Part shown: one piece after another, positions 45,010 through 55,877 of the stretch
Numbering within the stretch: position 1 is the first letter of the stretch
Layout of the letters: every line of letters starts with the position of its first letter
DNA from: Pseudomonas sp. SORT22
GTDB taxonomy: Bacteria > Pseudomonadota > Gammaproteobacteria > Pseudomonadales > Pseudomonadaceae
Assembly (NCBI RefSeq): GCF_018417635.1
Contig: NZ_CP071007.1
Location: 620,001 to 684,000 of the forward strand
DNA length: 64,000 nt
Direction: 5' to 3'
Position numbers and translations under genes: made by a program
Notes under the pieces: generated by a model
Seen by the model: the letters and a program-made list of their open reading frames with translations, nothing else
Told to the model about the DNA's origin: nothing
Database searches by the model: none

Positions 45010-45477
45010 TCAAACCGGCTGCCCGCGATCCACCTTGCTGCTGAGGATGATCGAGGTGGTGGTTTTTTCCACGCCTTCAACGCTGCCGATCTGGTCGAGC
45101 AACTGGTCCAGTTGCTCGGGCGAGTCGCTGCGCAGCCAGGCGACGTAGTCGAATTCGCCGCTGACCGCGCACAACTGCTGCACCTGGCCCATGGCGCTCA
45201 GGCGCCGCACCACGTCCTTGCCCGAACGCGGTTGTACCTTGATCCCGACATAGGCCTGCAGGCCACCATCGATCAGGCGCTGACCCAGGCGCACGCCGTA
45301 GCCGCTGATGACCTTGGTCTTTTCCAGACGGGCCAGGCGCGAAGTTACCGTGGTGCGCGCGATACCCAGTTGCCGGGCGAGCGTGGCGACGCTTTCACGG
45401 GCGTTGATCTGCAGCAGCGAGATCAGCTGGCGATCGATTTCGTCGAGGGCGACGGGGCGGCTGTCGGACATGGGCAC
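45010..45477 (-). CDS. Lrp/AsnC-family transcriptional regulator
   Basis: A 155-residue feast/famine regulator with an N-terminal helix-turn-helix (about 12-60; ESVATLARQLGIARTTVTSRLARLEK) and a C-terminal RAM ligand-binding domain (about 75-150). It lies upstream of davB on the same strand with a gap of 174 bases. Lrp-type proteins respond to amino acids, so control of davBA by lysine or products is a reasonable inference, but no binding site was proved. Confidence 0.92.
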   Translation of the reverse strand: MPMSDSRPVALDEIDRQLISLLQINARESVATLARQLGIARTTVTSRLARLEKTKVISGYGVRLGQRLIDGGLQAYVGIKVQPRSGKDVVRRLSAMGQVQQLCAVSGEFDYVAWLRSDSPEQLDQLLDQIGSVEGVEKTTTSIILSSKVDRGQPV

Positions 45478-45487
45478 TCTCTGGCAA

Positions 45488-45506
45488 GAGCCGCTTTGCG
45501 CGGCTC
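45488..45506 (-). terminator. Hairpin between panB-like and Lrp genes
   Basis: A 7-base inverted repeat GAGCCGC-N5-GCGGCTC lies between the end of the panB paralogue and the Lrp gene. A T run is nearly absent on the minus strand, so termination is uncertain. Confidence 0.35.
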
Positions 45507-45563
45507 ATGGAATAAGCGCGATAGCCTATCCATTGCCCTCACCCTGGGGCAAGGCGTCTGTGC

Positions 45564-46382
45564 TCAGCGCGCCTTGAAGCAGTGCTCGGCCTGGGGGAAG
45601 CTGCCGTCGCGTACTTCCCGGGCATAGGCGGCCAATGCCTGGGCAATCTGCGGCTGAAGGTCGGCAAAGCGTTTGACGAAGCGCGGTTGGTATTCACCGA
45701 ACAAACCCAGCAGGTCCTCGGTGACCAGCACCTGGCCATCGCAGGCAGGCGAAGCGCCGATGCCGATGGTGGGGATTGTCAGCTCTTCGCTCACGCGGCG
45801 TGCCAGGGGTTCGGCGATGCCTTCGAGCACCACCGAAAAGGCACCGGCGGCCTGCATGGCCAGGGCGTCCTGGCGCACTTTGGCGGCGCCCTGGTCGTCG
45901 CGGCCCTGGGCCTTGAAACCTCCCAGGCAGTTGACCTGTTGCGGCATCAGGCCGACATGGGCCATGACCGGAATCCCACGGCGGGTGAGGAATTCCACGG
46001 TCTCGGCCAGCTCTTCACCGCCCTCAAGCTTGACGCCCTGGGCACCTGTCTCGCGCAGCAGCCGGGCGGCGCTGAGGAAGGCCTGTTCGGGTGAGGCCTG
46101 ATAGCTGCCAAAGGGCAGGTCGATGACCACGCAAGCGCGCTGGGAGCCGCGCATCACTGCCTGGCCATGGGCAATCATCATCTCCAGGCTGACTCCCAAA
46201 GTGCTGGGCAGGCCATATAGCACCATGCCCACCGAGTCGCCGACGATAATCACGTCGGCTTCGGCATCTACCCAACGCGCCATCGGCATGCTGTAGGCGG
46301 TCAGCACCACCAGGTTGCCAGCGCCCTTGCGTTGCTGGATGGCGGGCACGCTCAAACGGTTTTCACGCACATGGCTGCTCAT
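45564..46382 (-). CDS. Ketopantoate hydroxymethyltransferase paralogue (PanB)
   Basis: A 272-residue PanB-fold protein. The family segments are clear: [34 protein letters not shown] (metal Asp49), [11 protein letters not shown] (Asp88), VKLEGGEE (Glu120), [13 protein letters not shown] and [17 protein letters not shown]. PanB makes ketopantoate for pantothenate and CoA. No panC or panD is beside it, and pseudomonads usually carry panB with panC elsewhere, so this is probably a second copy. Its first substrate-contact segment has SMP in place of the usual D(Y/F)P after TAY. It is divergent from an AraC gene which may regulate it. Confidence 0.9.
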   Translation of the reverse strand: MSSHVRENRLSVPAIQQRKGAGNLVVLTAYSMPMARWVDAEADVIIVGDSVGMVLYGLPSTLGVSLEMMIAHGQAVMRGSQRACVVIDLPFGSYQASPEQAFLSAARLLRETGAQGVKLEGGEELAETVEFLTRRGIPVMAHVGLMPQQVNCLGGFKAQGRDDQGAAKVRQDALAMQAAGAFSVVLEGIAEPLARRVSEELTIPTIGIGASPACDGQVLVTEDLLGLFGEYQPRFVKRFADLQPQIAQALAAYAREVRDGSFPQAEHCFKAR

Positions 46383-46466
46383 CGGTCTCTCCTTGGGTTG
46401 TTCAACGAAGCCGGGCGCAGGCTACCATCGGCCTTCGTCGGCTCACTTGAGCAAAGGAGACAGGCA

Positions 46467-47264
46467 TTGCCGCCAATGAGACAAAGCAGTGAAGTACCGC
46501 CGTTGCCGGACTTCCAGCAACTGCCGGGGCCGGTTTACCGGCGCATGTTTGCCATTCCGGCCGGCCATCGCGTGCAATTGCACAGACACCCCTGGGTGCA
46601 GTTCACCTACGCCAGCGCCGGGATCATGCAAGTGGTCACCGAGCAGCACAGCTACCTGCTGCCGCCGCAATGTGCGTTGTGGATACCGGCGGGGGTCGAG
46701 CACACCGCCTACAGCGACCAGACCATCGAGTTTCGCGGGCTGTACCTGGATGACTCGCTGCTCAATGGCTACCAGCGTCCTTGCGGTGTGGTGCAAGTCA
46801 CGCCGCTGGTACGCGAGCTGATCGCCAAGGCCAACAGCTTTGCACCGCAATACCCTGCCCAAGGCGCCCAGGCGCGGCTGTTGCAGGTGCTGGTCGATGA
46901 GTTGCGCGAACTGCCCGAAGCGCCGTTCGGCCTGCCGCTGCCCAGTGATCCGCGCCTGCGCCGAATCAGCGAAGCCTTGCAGGCCAACCCGGCCGACAAC
47001 CGCAGCATTGAAGACTGGGCGCAGCAGGTGGGGGCTTCGCGGCGCACCCTGGTGCGGTTGTTCCAGGCCCAGACGCAGTTGTCGTTCAGGGAATGGCGCC
47101 AACGCTTGCGCCTGTTGGCGGCCTTGCCGTTGCTGGCGCAAGGCATGAGCGTCACGGCGCTGGCCAATGAGCTGGGCTACGACTCGGTGTCGGCGTTCAT
47201 CGCCTTGTTCCAGCGCCACTACGGCAAGACCCCGGGCTTGTGGGCGGCAGAATTGCGCAGCTGA
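46467..47264 (+). CDS. AraC-family transcriptional regulator
   Basis: A 265-residue regulator with an N-terminal cupin sensor (about 25-110; RVQLHRHPWVQFTYASAGIM) and a C-terminal AraC double helix-turn-helix (about 165-262; SIEDWAQQVGASRRTLVRLF and ELGYDSVSAFIALFQRHYGKTPG). The start I choose is TTG 46467 because AAAGGAG ends seven bases before it; an ATG at 46476 is the alternative. The gene is divergent from the panB paralogue with an 84-base gap. Ligand unknown. Confidence 0.88.
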   Translation: MPPMRQSSEVPPLPDFQQLPGPVYRRMFAIPAGHRVQLHRHPWVQFTYASAGIMQVVTEQHSYLLPPQCALWIPAGVEHTAYSDQTIEFRGLYLDDSLLNGYQRPCGVVQVTPLVRELIAKANSFAPQYPAQGAQARLLQVLVDELRELPEAPFGLPLPSDPRLRRISEALQANPADNRSIEDWAQQVGASRRTLVRLFQAQTQLSFREWRQRLRLLAALPLLAQGMSVTALANELGYDSVSAFIALFQRHYGKTPGLWAAELRS

Positions 47265-47274
47265 CAGCGGGCAC

Positions 47275-47303
47275 AAAAAAACCGCGCCATGCGCGGTTTT
47301 TTA
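47275..47303. terminator. Bidirectional terminator between AraC gene and tRNA
   Basis: A stem AAACCGCGC-CAT-GCGCGGTTT has A run before it and T run after it, so it can end transcripts of the AraC gene (+) and of the tRNA (-). Confidence 0.88.
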
Positions 47304-47305
47304 TT

Positions 47306-47382
<77 letters not shown>

Positions 47383-47394
47383 CAGTGGACGCGG

Positions 47395-47423
47395 ATTATA
47401 ACGAGGGTTTCCGGGCTGTGCTA
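47395..47423 (-). promoter_or_regulatory. Probable tRNA promoter overlapping the rmcA stop codon
   Basis: On the minus strand a perfect TATAAT (47400-47395) lies 12 bases before the tRNA 5' end, followed by a GC-rich discriminator (CCGCGTCC). The rmcA stop TAA (47398-47396) is inside this hexamer. The -35 region within rmcA (around 47423-47418, TAGCAC) is poor. Confidence 0.55.
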
Positions 47424-50400
47424 TCCGAAAGATCTGAAAGTGCTATGCGAAGGAAACTCGCGGCAAATTCTTCGGGCGGCAGCGGCAGGCTGACGATGTA
47501 GCCCTGGATCTGCTCGCAGCCTTCGGCAGCGAGGAACTGCTGCTGAGCCTGGCTTTCCACCCCTTCGGCGATGATGGTCAGTTGCATGCTGCGGCCCAGG
47601 GCGATGATGGCGCGGGCAATGGCCGCATCATGAGGATCGTCGGGCAGGCCGCGGATGAACGACTGGTCGATCTTGAGGATATCCAGCGGCAGGCGCTTGA
47701 GGTAGCTCAGCGACGAGTAGCCGGTGCCGAAGTCGTCGATCGCCAGTTGCACGCCCAGGTGCTTGAGTTGATGGAGGATGGCCAGGGCTTCTTCGGCCTG
47801 GCTCATGATGAAGTTCTCGGTGATTTCCAACTGCAGGTCACCGGCCTTGAGCTGGTGGGTCTTGAGCAGTTGTTCGATGCGTTTGACCAGGCTTGGCTGG
47901 CGCAACTGAGCGCCGGCGAGGTTGACCGACAGCGGGCCGAACGCCAGGTAGTTATGCTTCCAGACCTGCATTTGCCGGCAGGCTTGTTCCAGTACCCAGT
48001 CGCCCAGTTGCAGGATCATGCCGTTCTCTTCGGCCAGTGCAATGAAGTGCTCCGGCGGGACGTCGCCGAACGTCGGGTTGGTCCAGCGGATCAGCGCTTC
48101 GGCGCCGACCAGGCTCTGGGTCTTGAGGCTGAACTTGGGCTGGTAGCACAGGCTCAGTTCATTGCGCTCGATGGCCCGGCGCAGTTCGTGCTCCAGGGCG
48201 ATGCGCTCGCTGGCCTGGGCGGTGAGGTCGCGGGTGTAGGACTCGACCCGGTTGCGCCCCTTGGCCTTGGAGCGGTACATGGCGGCGTCGGCGTTGCGGA
48301 TCAGCGAGGCGACGTCGGTGCCGTCCTGTGGATAAAGGCTGGTGCCGATGCTGGCGCTGGTAAAGAACTCATGTTCGCCAGCCTGGAACGGTGCGCCGAA
48401 GCAGGCCAGCAGTTTGTGCGCGATGTGCTCGGCATCACTGGGCTGGTGCAGGCCGGGCAGCAGGATGATGAACTCGTCGCCGCCCAGGCGTGCGACGGTA
48501 TCGATGTCGCGCACCTGTTCCTTGAGCCGCTGGGCGATGCCTTTAAGCAACAGGTCGCCGACCGGATGGCCGAGGCTGTCGTTGATGTGCTTGAAGCGAT
48601 CGAGATCGAGAAACAGCACCGCGCCTTGGCGCTTGGAGGCCTGGGAACAGTTGAGCGCGGCCTGAAGGCGGCTTTCGAACAGGGTGCGATTGGGCAGGCC
48701 GGTCAGCGGGTCGTGATGGGCCTGGTAATCGAGCTTGGCCTGGGCGTGCTTGAGGCTGGAGATATCGGCGAACACCGCGACAAAGTGGGTGATGGCGCGC
48801 TCGCTGTTGCGCACCGCGCTGATGGTCAGCCAACTGGGGTAAACCTCGCCGTTCTTGCGCCGGTTGTGGATTTCGCCCTGCCAATGGCCCTCAGCCGTCA
48901 GTTGGTGCCACATGGCGACATAGAAGGCGCTATCGTGCTGGCCGGAGGCGAGCAGCCGTGGGGTCTGACCCAGCGCTTCAAACTCGCTGTAGCCGGTGAT
49001 TTCGCTGAAGGCGCGGTTGACCGCACTGATGCGCTGGTCGATGTCGGTGATCAACACGCCTTCGGCGGTGTTCTCGAATACGGTGGCGGCCAGTTGCAGT
49101 TTTTCCTGCATCAGATGGCGCTCGGTGATGTCGCGGGCGATGGTCAGCATGCAATCGACCCCGGCAATCGGCAGCGGCCTGGCTGACAGTTCGCAGAGGC
49201 GGATCTGGCCGTCGCTGCGGCGGATATGGCAGCTGAAATCACGCACGAAGCCGTCGCGCTGGAGCATGTCCAGCAGCCGCCGGCGCTCGTTGAGGTCGAC
49301 CCAGATACCCAGGTCCAGCGAGGTGTGGTCCAGCGACATGTGGGTGTCGTAGCCGGTCAGGCGGCAGAAGCCTTCGTTTACTTCGATCAGCAAACCGTCA
49401 CTCTGGCGCGACAGCAACAGGCCGTCGGGGGAGGCGTGGAAGGCCTTGGCGAACTTCTCTTCGGAGGTCTGCAGCTGCTCCTGGGTTTCTTTCAGCTGGC
49501 TGATGTCGCGTACTGCCACTACCAGCGCCGGCGTGCTGTCGAGCTGGAAGGTCTCGGCGGAAGTCAGGCCGGTGAACAGCTGGCCGTTGCTGCGCCGGAA
49601 GAGCATTTCCAGGTTGCGGATGCTGCCTGCCTGCAAGCGCTTGAGCAGGTCCGGGCCAACGCCGTCGATGCCCCAGATGTTCAGCTCGGTGGCGGTGCGG
49701 CCCAGCACTTGCGCCGGGCTCAGGCCGATCTGTTCTTCAAAGGCCTCATTGACTTCCAGCAGGCAGCCGTCGCTCATCCGGGCGATCACCAGGATATCCG
49801 GGCACTGCTGAAACACCGAGGCGAACTTCTGCTCCGACAGGCGCAGGGCTTCTTCGGCGTTCTTGGTTTCGCTGATGTCGATCATCAGCCCACGCATCAC
49901 TGGTTTGTGCCCGTGTTCGATGAGGCTGACGATATCGCGCACCCACAGGCTGCGGCCGTCGGCGCGGATTACGCGGTAATCAAGGCTGTGATCGCGGCCG
50001 GCGGCGGTTTCGCTGTCGCAATAGGCCTGGGCCCAGAGGGCGTCGTCGGGGTGGATGATGCTGCGCCAGAAGCCCGGGCGCAGCCACTGGTTCAACGGGT
50101 AGCCGAGCAGGTCTTCGGCATGGGGCGAGACGTAGCTGTAGGTGAAGTCGTTGGCGTCGGCTTCCCAGGCAATGGCCGAAAGGCTTTCGACCAGGCCGCG
50201 GTAGTGGTATTCGCTGCTGCGCAGTTCCTGCTCAAGGGCGATGCGCCGGGAAATCTCCGAGCTCAGGCGGCGGTTGACGCGGATCACCGCAGCAAGGATG
50301 GCGATCATCAGCAGCAGGGCGGGCAGGCCGTAGATCAGCAGGTCGTACCACAGCGTGCGGTGGTCAAGCACTTTGCCGACCCAGCGCTCCTGGATATTGC

Positions 50401-51139
50401 TGATTTCGCCGGGGCTCATGTCGGCCATGACCTTGTCGAGAATGCCGACGAGGATCTTCTGTTCCCGTGGCACTGCCATGGCCAGCTGATAGCGGTAGGG
50501 CGTTTCGCCGCTGACGTACAGGCCTTCGAGCTTGAGCTGACGCAGGCTCCAGATGCTCGAGGCAAGGTCGCCCACCACGGCGTCCACTTCATCGGTGGCC
50601 AGGGCCTGCAGCGCCGAGCTGACATTGGGCAGGGCCACCAGGTTGAGGTCCGGGTGGTGGGTGCGCAACAGCTCGTGGGGCGCGTAGTTTTCCACCACGG
50701 CGATCTTCAGGCCGTAGAGATCCTTGATGGTCCGTGGCTGCGGCCCGCCATCATGGGCGAGGATGACGATCGGAAAATCCAGGTACGGGCGGGTGAAGGC
50801 CAGAAAGCTCTGGCGCTCTGGGGTGGACATGATACCGGGCAGCAGGTCGAGCTTGTTCTGCCGGGCCTGCTCGAGCACGGCAGTCCAGCTGATCGGCTCG
50901 ATCGGCTTGAACTGCACGTCCAGGCGGTCCTGGATAAGGGCAATGTAGTCGGCGGCCAATCCCTGGTAGCGACCGTCCTGGTCCCGGTATTCAAAAGGTG
51001 GCCAGGATGCATCGACGCCCAGGCGCAGCTGCGGGTGTGCGCTGAGCCAGGCTTGTTCTTCCTCAGTCAGGGTCAAGGCGCCGGCAGTTGCACTCCAGAC
51101 GAGCAGGAGAGCCAACAGAAGGGCCGGCATTCGGGGCAT
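47396..51139 (-). CDS. rmcA: RmcA-like sensor with SBP, PAS, GGDEF and EAL domains
   Basis: A 1247-residue membrane protein that turns over cyclic di-GMP. After a signal peptide (1-22, ALLLALLLVWSATAGA), a periplasmic SBP_bac_3 solute-binding domain covers about 25-255, a membrane helix lies near 262-285, and four PAS domains cover about 300-800. The GGDEF motif is intact at 886-890 and the EAL motif at 1014-1016, with DDFGTGYSSLSYLKRLPLDILKID-type loop 6 present. P. aeruginosa RmcA (PA0575) has the same order and length and works mainly as a phosphodiesterase responding to redox state and arginine. The start is ATG 51139 with GAGG five bases upstream. Confidence 0.93.
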   Translation of the reverse strand: MPRMPALLLALLLVWSATAGALTLTEEEQAWLSAHPQLRLGVDASWPPFEYRDQDGRYQGLAADYIALIQDRLDVQFKPIEPISWTAVLEQARQNKLDLLPGIMSTPERQSFLAFTRPYLDFPIVILAHDGGPQPRTIKDLYGLKIAVVENYAPHELLRTHHPDLNLVALPNVSSALQALATDEVDAVVGDLASSIWSLRQLKLEGLYVSGETPYRYQLAMAVPREQKILVGILDKVMADMSPGEISNIQERWVGKVLDHRTLWYDLLIYGLPALLLMIAILAAVIRVNRRLSSEISRRIALEQELRSSEYHYRGLVESLSAIAWEADANDFTYSYVSPHAEDLLGYPLNQWLRPGFWRSIIHPDDALWAQAYCDSETAAGRDHSLDYRVIRADGRSLWVRDIVSLIEHGHKPVMRGLMIDISETKNAEEALRLSEQKFASVFQQCPDILVIARMSDGCLLEVNEAFEEQIGLSPAQVLGRTATELNIWGIDGVGPDLLKRLQAGSIRNLEMLFRRSNGQLFTGLTSAETFQLDSTPALVVAVRDISQLKETQEQLQTSEEKFAKAFHASPDGLLLSRQSDGLLIEVNEGFCRLTGYDTHMSLDHTSLDLGIWVDLNERRRLLDMLQRDGFVRDFSCHIRRSDGQIRLCELSARPLPIAGVDCMLTIARDITERHLMQEKLQLAATVFENTAEGVLITDIDQRISAVNRAFSEITGYSEFEALGQTPRLLASGQHDSAFYVAMWHQLTAEGHWQGEIHNRRKNGEVYPSWLTISAVRNSERAITHFVAVFADISSLKHAQAKLDYQAHHDPLTGLPNRTLFESRLQAALNCSQASKRQGAVLFLDLDRFKHINDSLGHPVGDLLLKGIAQRLKEQVRDIDTVARLGGDEFIILLPGLHQPSDAEHIAHKLLACFGAPFQAGEHEFFTSASIGTSLYPQDGTDVASLIRNADAAMYRSKAKGRNRVESYTRDLTAQASERIALEHELRRAIERNELSLCYQPKFSLKTQSLVGAEALIRWTNPTFGDVPPEHFIALAEENGMILQLGDWVLEQACRQMQVWKHNYLAFGPLSVNLAGAQLRQPSLVKRIEQLLKTHQLKAGDLQLEITENFIMSQAEEALAILHQLKHLGVQLAIDDFGTGYSSLSYLKRLPLDILKIDQSFIRGLPDDPHDAAIARAIIALGRSMQLTIIAEGVESQAQQQFLAAEGCEQIQGYIVSLPLPPEEFAASFLRIALSDLSDSTARKPSL

Positions 51140-51230
51140 AACGGCCTCGTCACACAGGTGGATTGATTCGAGTGTAGACGGGCATTTCAGCGGCGGGGTA
51201 GTGGGCAAAGGCTGAAAAGCGCCGTTCGCC

Positions 51231-51263
51231 GGAAAAGAAAAACCCCGGCCTGGGCCGGGGTTT
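51231..51263 (-). terminator. Terminator after rpoD
   Basis: An 11-base inverted repeat AAACCCCGGCC / GGCCGGGGTTT is followed on the minus strand by TTCTTTTCC. It begins just after the rpoD stop and ends the macromolecular synthesis operon. Confidence 0.88.
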
Positions 51264-51267
51264 GTCA

Positions 51268-53118
<1,851 letters not shown>

Positions 53119-53185
53119 AACACCCTATCCACTGAAGGTCTTGGCGGGCAAAAAACAAGCCGAGGATTATACCCGAGCTAGGACC

Positions 53186-55156
53186 TCACGCGCCAGTTGA
53201 GGTCGGGGTTTGTGCGGGAACATTACGGCTTAACAGGTCACGCAGCTGATTTTTTTCCTCTGCGCTCAAGTCACTTTGACGTGCTTTCCTGAGCAGATGT
53301 TCCAGGCTGCGCTCGCGTTGGCGAGCGGACAAGCTAGTTATGGTGTCGAAAAACTGTTGTTCAAGGTTATCGGCATCGATCAGCCATTCCTTTTCTGCCA
53401 ATGCCCTTAGCAGGCGGCCCTGTTCAGTGCCATGCCAGCGGGCGATCAGCTGTAGTGAGCGTAGCTCAGGATTCTTTTGCAACGCCTCGAGCAGGGCTAC
53501 CAGCAGCTGGGCATAGACGTGTTCTTCGGCCGCCAGCTGGCTGGCATCTTCGACCTTTTTCGCCAGTTGCGGGTGATGCAGCAAGGTGCGCAGGGCGCTC
53601 AAGGTCGGCGGTTCTACCGAGGTCGGCACCCGTGGTGGCGCATCCTGGCGCTGGCCATTGCGCTCCCAGGGCTTGCCCTTCTTGTCCCAGGGTTTGCCGT
53701 CCCACTTTTTCTTGCCGCCCTTGTTCGGTGTCCACTGCTGTTGTGGCGCGGCGTACTCGGGCTGGTGAAAATCAGCGTAATCCGGTGTGTAGTCGGGAAT
53801 CGCGTCGTAATCGATGCCCGGGTCGTAACTGGGTGGAGCTTCCGCCGGTGCAGTGTGCGCCAGTTGTTCGACCTGCTGGTTGTCCAGGCCGGTGATTTCC
53901 TTGAGGCGATTGCGCATCAAGGCGCGAAGATTCGCCCCGGGCACTTTTTCGATCAACGGTGCAGCGAGGGTGGCCATGTGTGCCTTGCCCTCGAGCGAGC
54001 GCGGGTCAGCTTCCTCGGTCAACTGCTGGAAAAAATAATCGGCCAGCGGCTGCGCATGCTGATTGATGCGCGCGCGGAAGGCATCGGTGCCTTCGGCGCG
54101 TACCAGGGTGTCGGGGTCTTCGCCTTCGGGCAAAAACAGAAAGCGCGCCTTGCGCCCGTCCTGCAGGCTCGAAAGCGTTGCTTCCAGGGCGCGCCAGGCA
54201 GCATTGCGGCCGGCCTGGTCGCCGTCAAAACAGAACAGCACGCTCGGCACCACGCGAAACAGACGCTTGAGGTGCTCTTCGCTGGTGGCCGTGCCCAGGG
54301 TTGCCACCGCGTTGCGCAAGCCTTGCTGCGCGAGGGCTATGACGTCCATGTAGCCTTCGACCACGATGATCTCGTCGAGGTTGCGGTTGAACTTGCGCGC
54401 CTCGTACAGCCCGTACAGCTCCTGGCCCTTGTGGAACACCGGGGTTTCCGGGGAGTTGAGGTACTTGGGCTTGTCGTCGCCCAGAACCCGGCCGCCGAAG
54501 GCGATGACCCGGCCACGGCTGTCGCGGATCGGAAACATCACCCGGTCACGGAAGCGGTCGTAGCGCTTGCCGGACTCGGCGTTCTCGATCAGCAGGCCGG
54601 CATCAATCATGGCCTTTTGCTGCAAGGTATCGCTGCTCAAGTGTTTGAACAGGTTGTCCCAGCCGGGCGGGGCAAAGCCCAGGCCGAAGTCGCGGGCGAT
54701 CTCGCCGGACAGGCCGCGGCCCTTGAGGTAGTCGACCGCGGATTTGCGCGTCGGATGGCTGCGCAGCGCCTGGCGATAAAATTCGGCGGCGGCTTCAAGC
54801 AGCGGGTACAGCGGTGAATCGACTGGTTGCCGGGGTTTGTGACCACGCCCGCTTTCTTCGCGGGGGATCTCCATGCCGGCGGCCTTGGCCAGTTCCTCGA
54901 CGGCCTGGGGGAAATCCAGGTTGTCGTGGTCCATGATGAAGCCAAGGGCGTTGCCGCCCGCGCCGCAGCCAAAGCAGTAATAGAACTGTTTGTCGGGGCT
55001 GACGCTGAAGGACGGGGTCTTTTCTTTGTGGAACGGGCAGCAGGCCGTGAGGTTCTTGCCAGCTTTTTTCAGCTGCACGCGCGAACTCACCACATCGACG
55101 ATGTCGGTACGGTTGAGCAGGTCGTCGATAAAACTCTGGGGAATCAGCCCGGCCAT
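53186..55156 (-). CDS. dnaG: DNA primase
   Basis: A 656-residue primase that makes RNA primers at the replication fork. The CHC2 zinc ribbon ligands are C40, H43, C61 and C64. The Toprim core has VVEGYMDVIAL and FCFDGDQAGRNAAW (about 258-320). The C-terminal DnaB-binding domain covers about 520-650. A Lys/Trp/Gly-rich linker near 470-500 (GGKKKWDGKPWDKKG) is characteristic of pseudomonads. The gene sits between rpsU and rpoD. Confidence 0.98.
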   Translation of the reverse strand: MAGLIPQSFIDDLLNRTDIVDVVSSRVQLKKAGKNLTACCPFHKEKTPSFSVSPDKQFYYCFGCGAGGNALGFIMDHDNLDFPQAVEELAKAAGMEIPREESGRGHKPRQPVDSPLYPLLEAAAEFYRQALRSHPTRKSAVDYLKGRGLSGEIARDFGLGFAPPGWDNLFKHLSSDTLQQKAMIDAGLLIENAESGKRYDRFRDRVMFPIRDSRGRVIAFGGRVLGDDKPKYLNSPETPVFHKGQELYGLYEARKFNRNLDEIIVVEGYMDVIALAQQGLRNAVATLGTATSEEHLKRLFRVVPSVLFCFDGDQAGRNAAWRALEATLSSLQDGRKARFLFLPEGEDPDTLVRAEGTDAFRARINQHAQPLADYFFQQLTEEADPRSLEGKAHMATLAAPLIEKVPGANLRALMRNRLKEITGLDNQQVEQLAHTAPAEAPPSYDPGIDYDAIPDYTPDYADFHQPEYAAPQQQWTPNKGGKKKWDGKPWDKKGKPWERNGQRQDAPPRVPTSVEPPTLSALRTLLHHPQLAKKVEDASQLAAEEHVYAQLLVALLEALQKNPELRSLQLIARWHGTEQGRLLRALAEKEWLIDADNLEQQFFDTITSLSARQRERSLEHLLRKARQSDLSAEEKNQLRDLLSRNVPAQTPTSTGA

Positions 55157-55460
55157 GGCACTCTCATCATCAGGCGATAAGCAAGTGTAATCGCTAATGC
55201 GGCGGGAACGGCTGCGCGTTCGAGCGATGTCGAATGGCGTAACACAAAATACGGAAAGACGTGCTCGTCTGCAGCCGGTAAAGGCTCGTCAGGAAGGACG
55301 TGCACAGCTGGCGTTGCGGCCAGTTCTGACGATTCAGGCAGGTTGTCCATGCTGCAGGGCAACAGGACGCCTTGGGCCCGAAGGCCAAAGGATCAAGCAA
55401 CAACTGCCGGCAGCCCGGCTGTGGGCCGGGCGAGGCAGAAGCTTGCGACGGACGTCTGTA
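55157..55460 (-). other. rpsU-dnaG intergenic region with hairpin
   Basis: About 300 bases without a convincing gene. A 7-base GC stem (GCCCGGC 55413-55419 with GCCGGGC 55425-55431) lies about 30 bases after rpsU and is followed on the minus strand by TTGTTGCTTG. It fits a weak attenuator that lets rpsU be expressed above dnaG, as known for this operon. The rest shows nothing distinctive. Confidence 0.5.
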
Positions 55461-55676
55461 TTAGTACAGACGAACGGCGCGGCGCTGTTCGCGCTGAACT
55501 TTCTTGGCGTGACGTTTAACAGCGGCTGCTGCTTTGCGCTTACGCTCAGAAGTCGGCTTCTCGTAAAATTCGCGGCTACGAACTTCAGCCAGAACACCGG
55601 CTTTTTCGCAGGAGCGCTTGAAACGACGCAGAGCTACGTCGAAGGGTTCATTCTCTTTAACTTTGACGGCTGGCAT
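55461..55676 (-). CDS. rpsU: 30S ribosomal protein S21
   Basis: The complete 71-residue bS21, a basic protein of the small-subunit platform used in initiation. The sequence [20 protein letters not shown] then [21 protein letters not shown] is diagnostic. It heads the macromolecular synthesis operon and is divergent from tsaD across a 201-base gap. Confidence 0.99.
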
Positions 55677-55877
55677 CCAGAGCTACCTTCATTCATTACC
55701 GGGGTCAACGAACTCGTGGCAAAAATGTGCGCTGGAGAACGTCGGTTTTTAAGGGTTGCGGATGTTAACCCTTAGCCGACCGGAATGCAAAGCCTCTGAT
55801 CGAAAACCGCTGGTCGGCGTCGGGAGCGGGGACTATCATGCGCGCCTTCGAATTCAGCCTCAACAAGGCACGGACCC

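Noticed and set aside
47582..51166. Long plus-strand frames (534 and 646 codons) opposite rmcA
   Set aside because: Both are antisense shadows; rmcA has intact GGDEF and EAL motifs on the minus strand.
55144..55775. ORFs in the rpsU-dnaG gap (72 codons minus, 192 codons plus)
   Set aside because: The plus frame crosses rpsU antisense, and the minus frame overlaps the dnaG start with no ribosome site; the gap is a known regulatory spacer.
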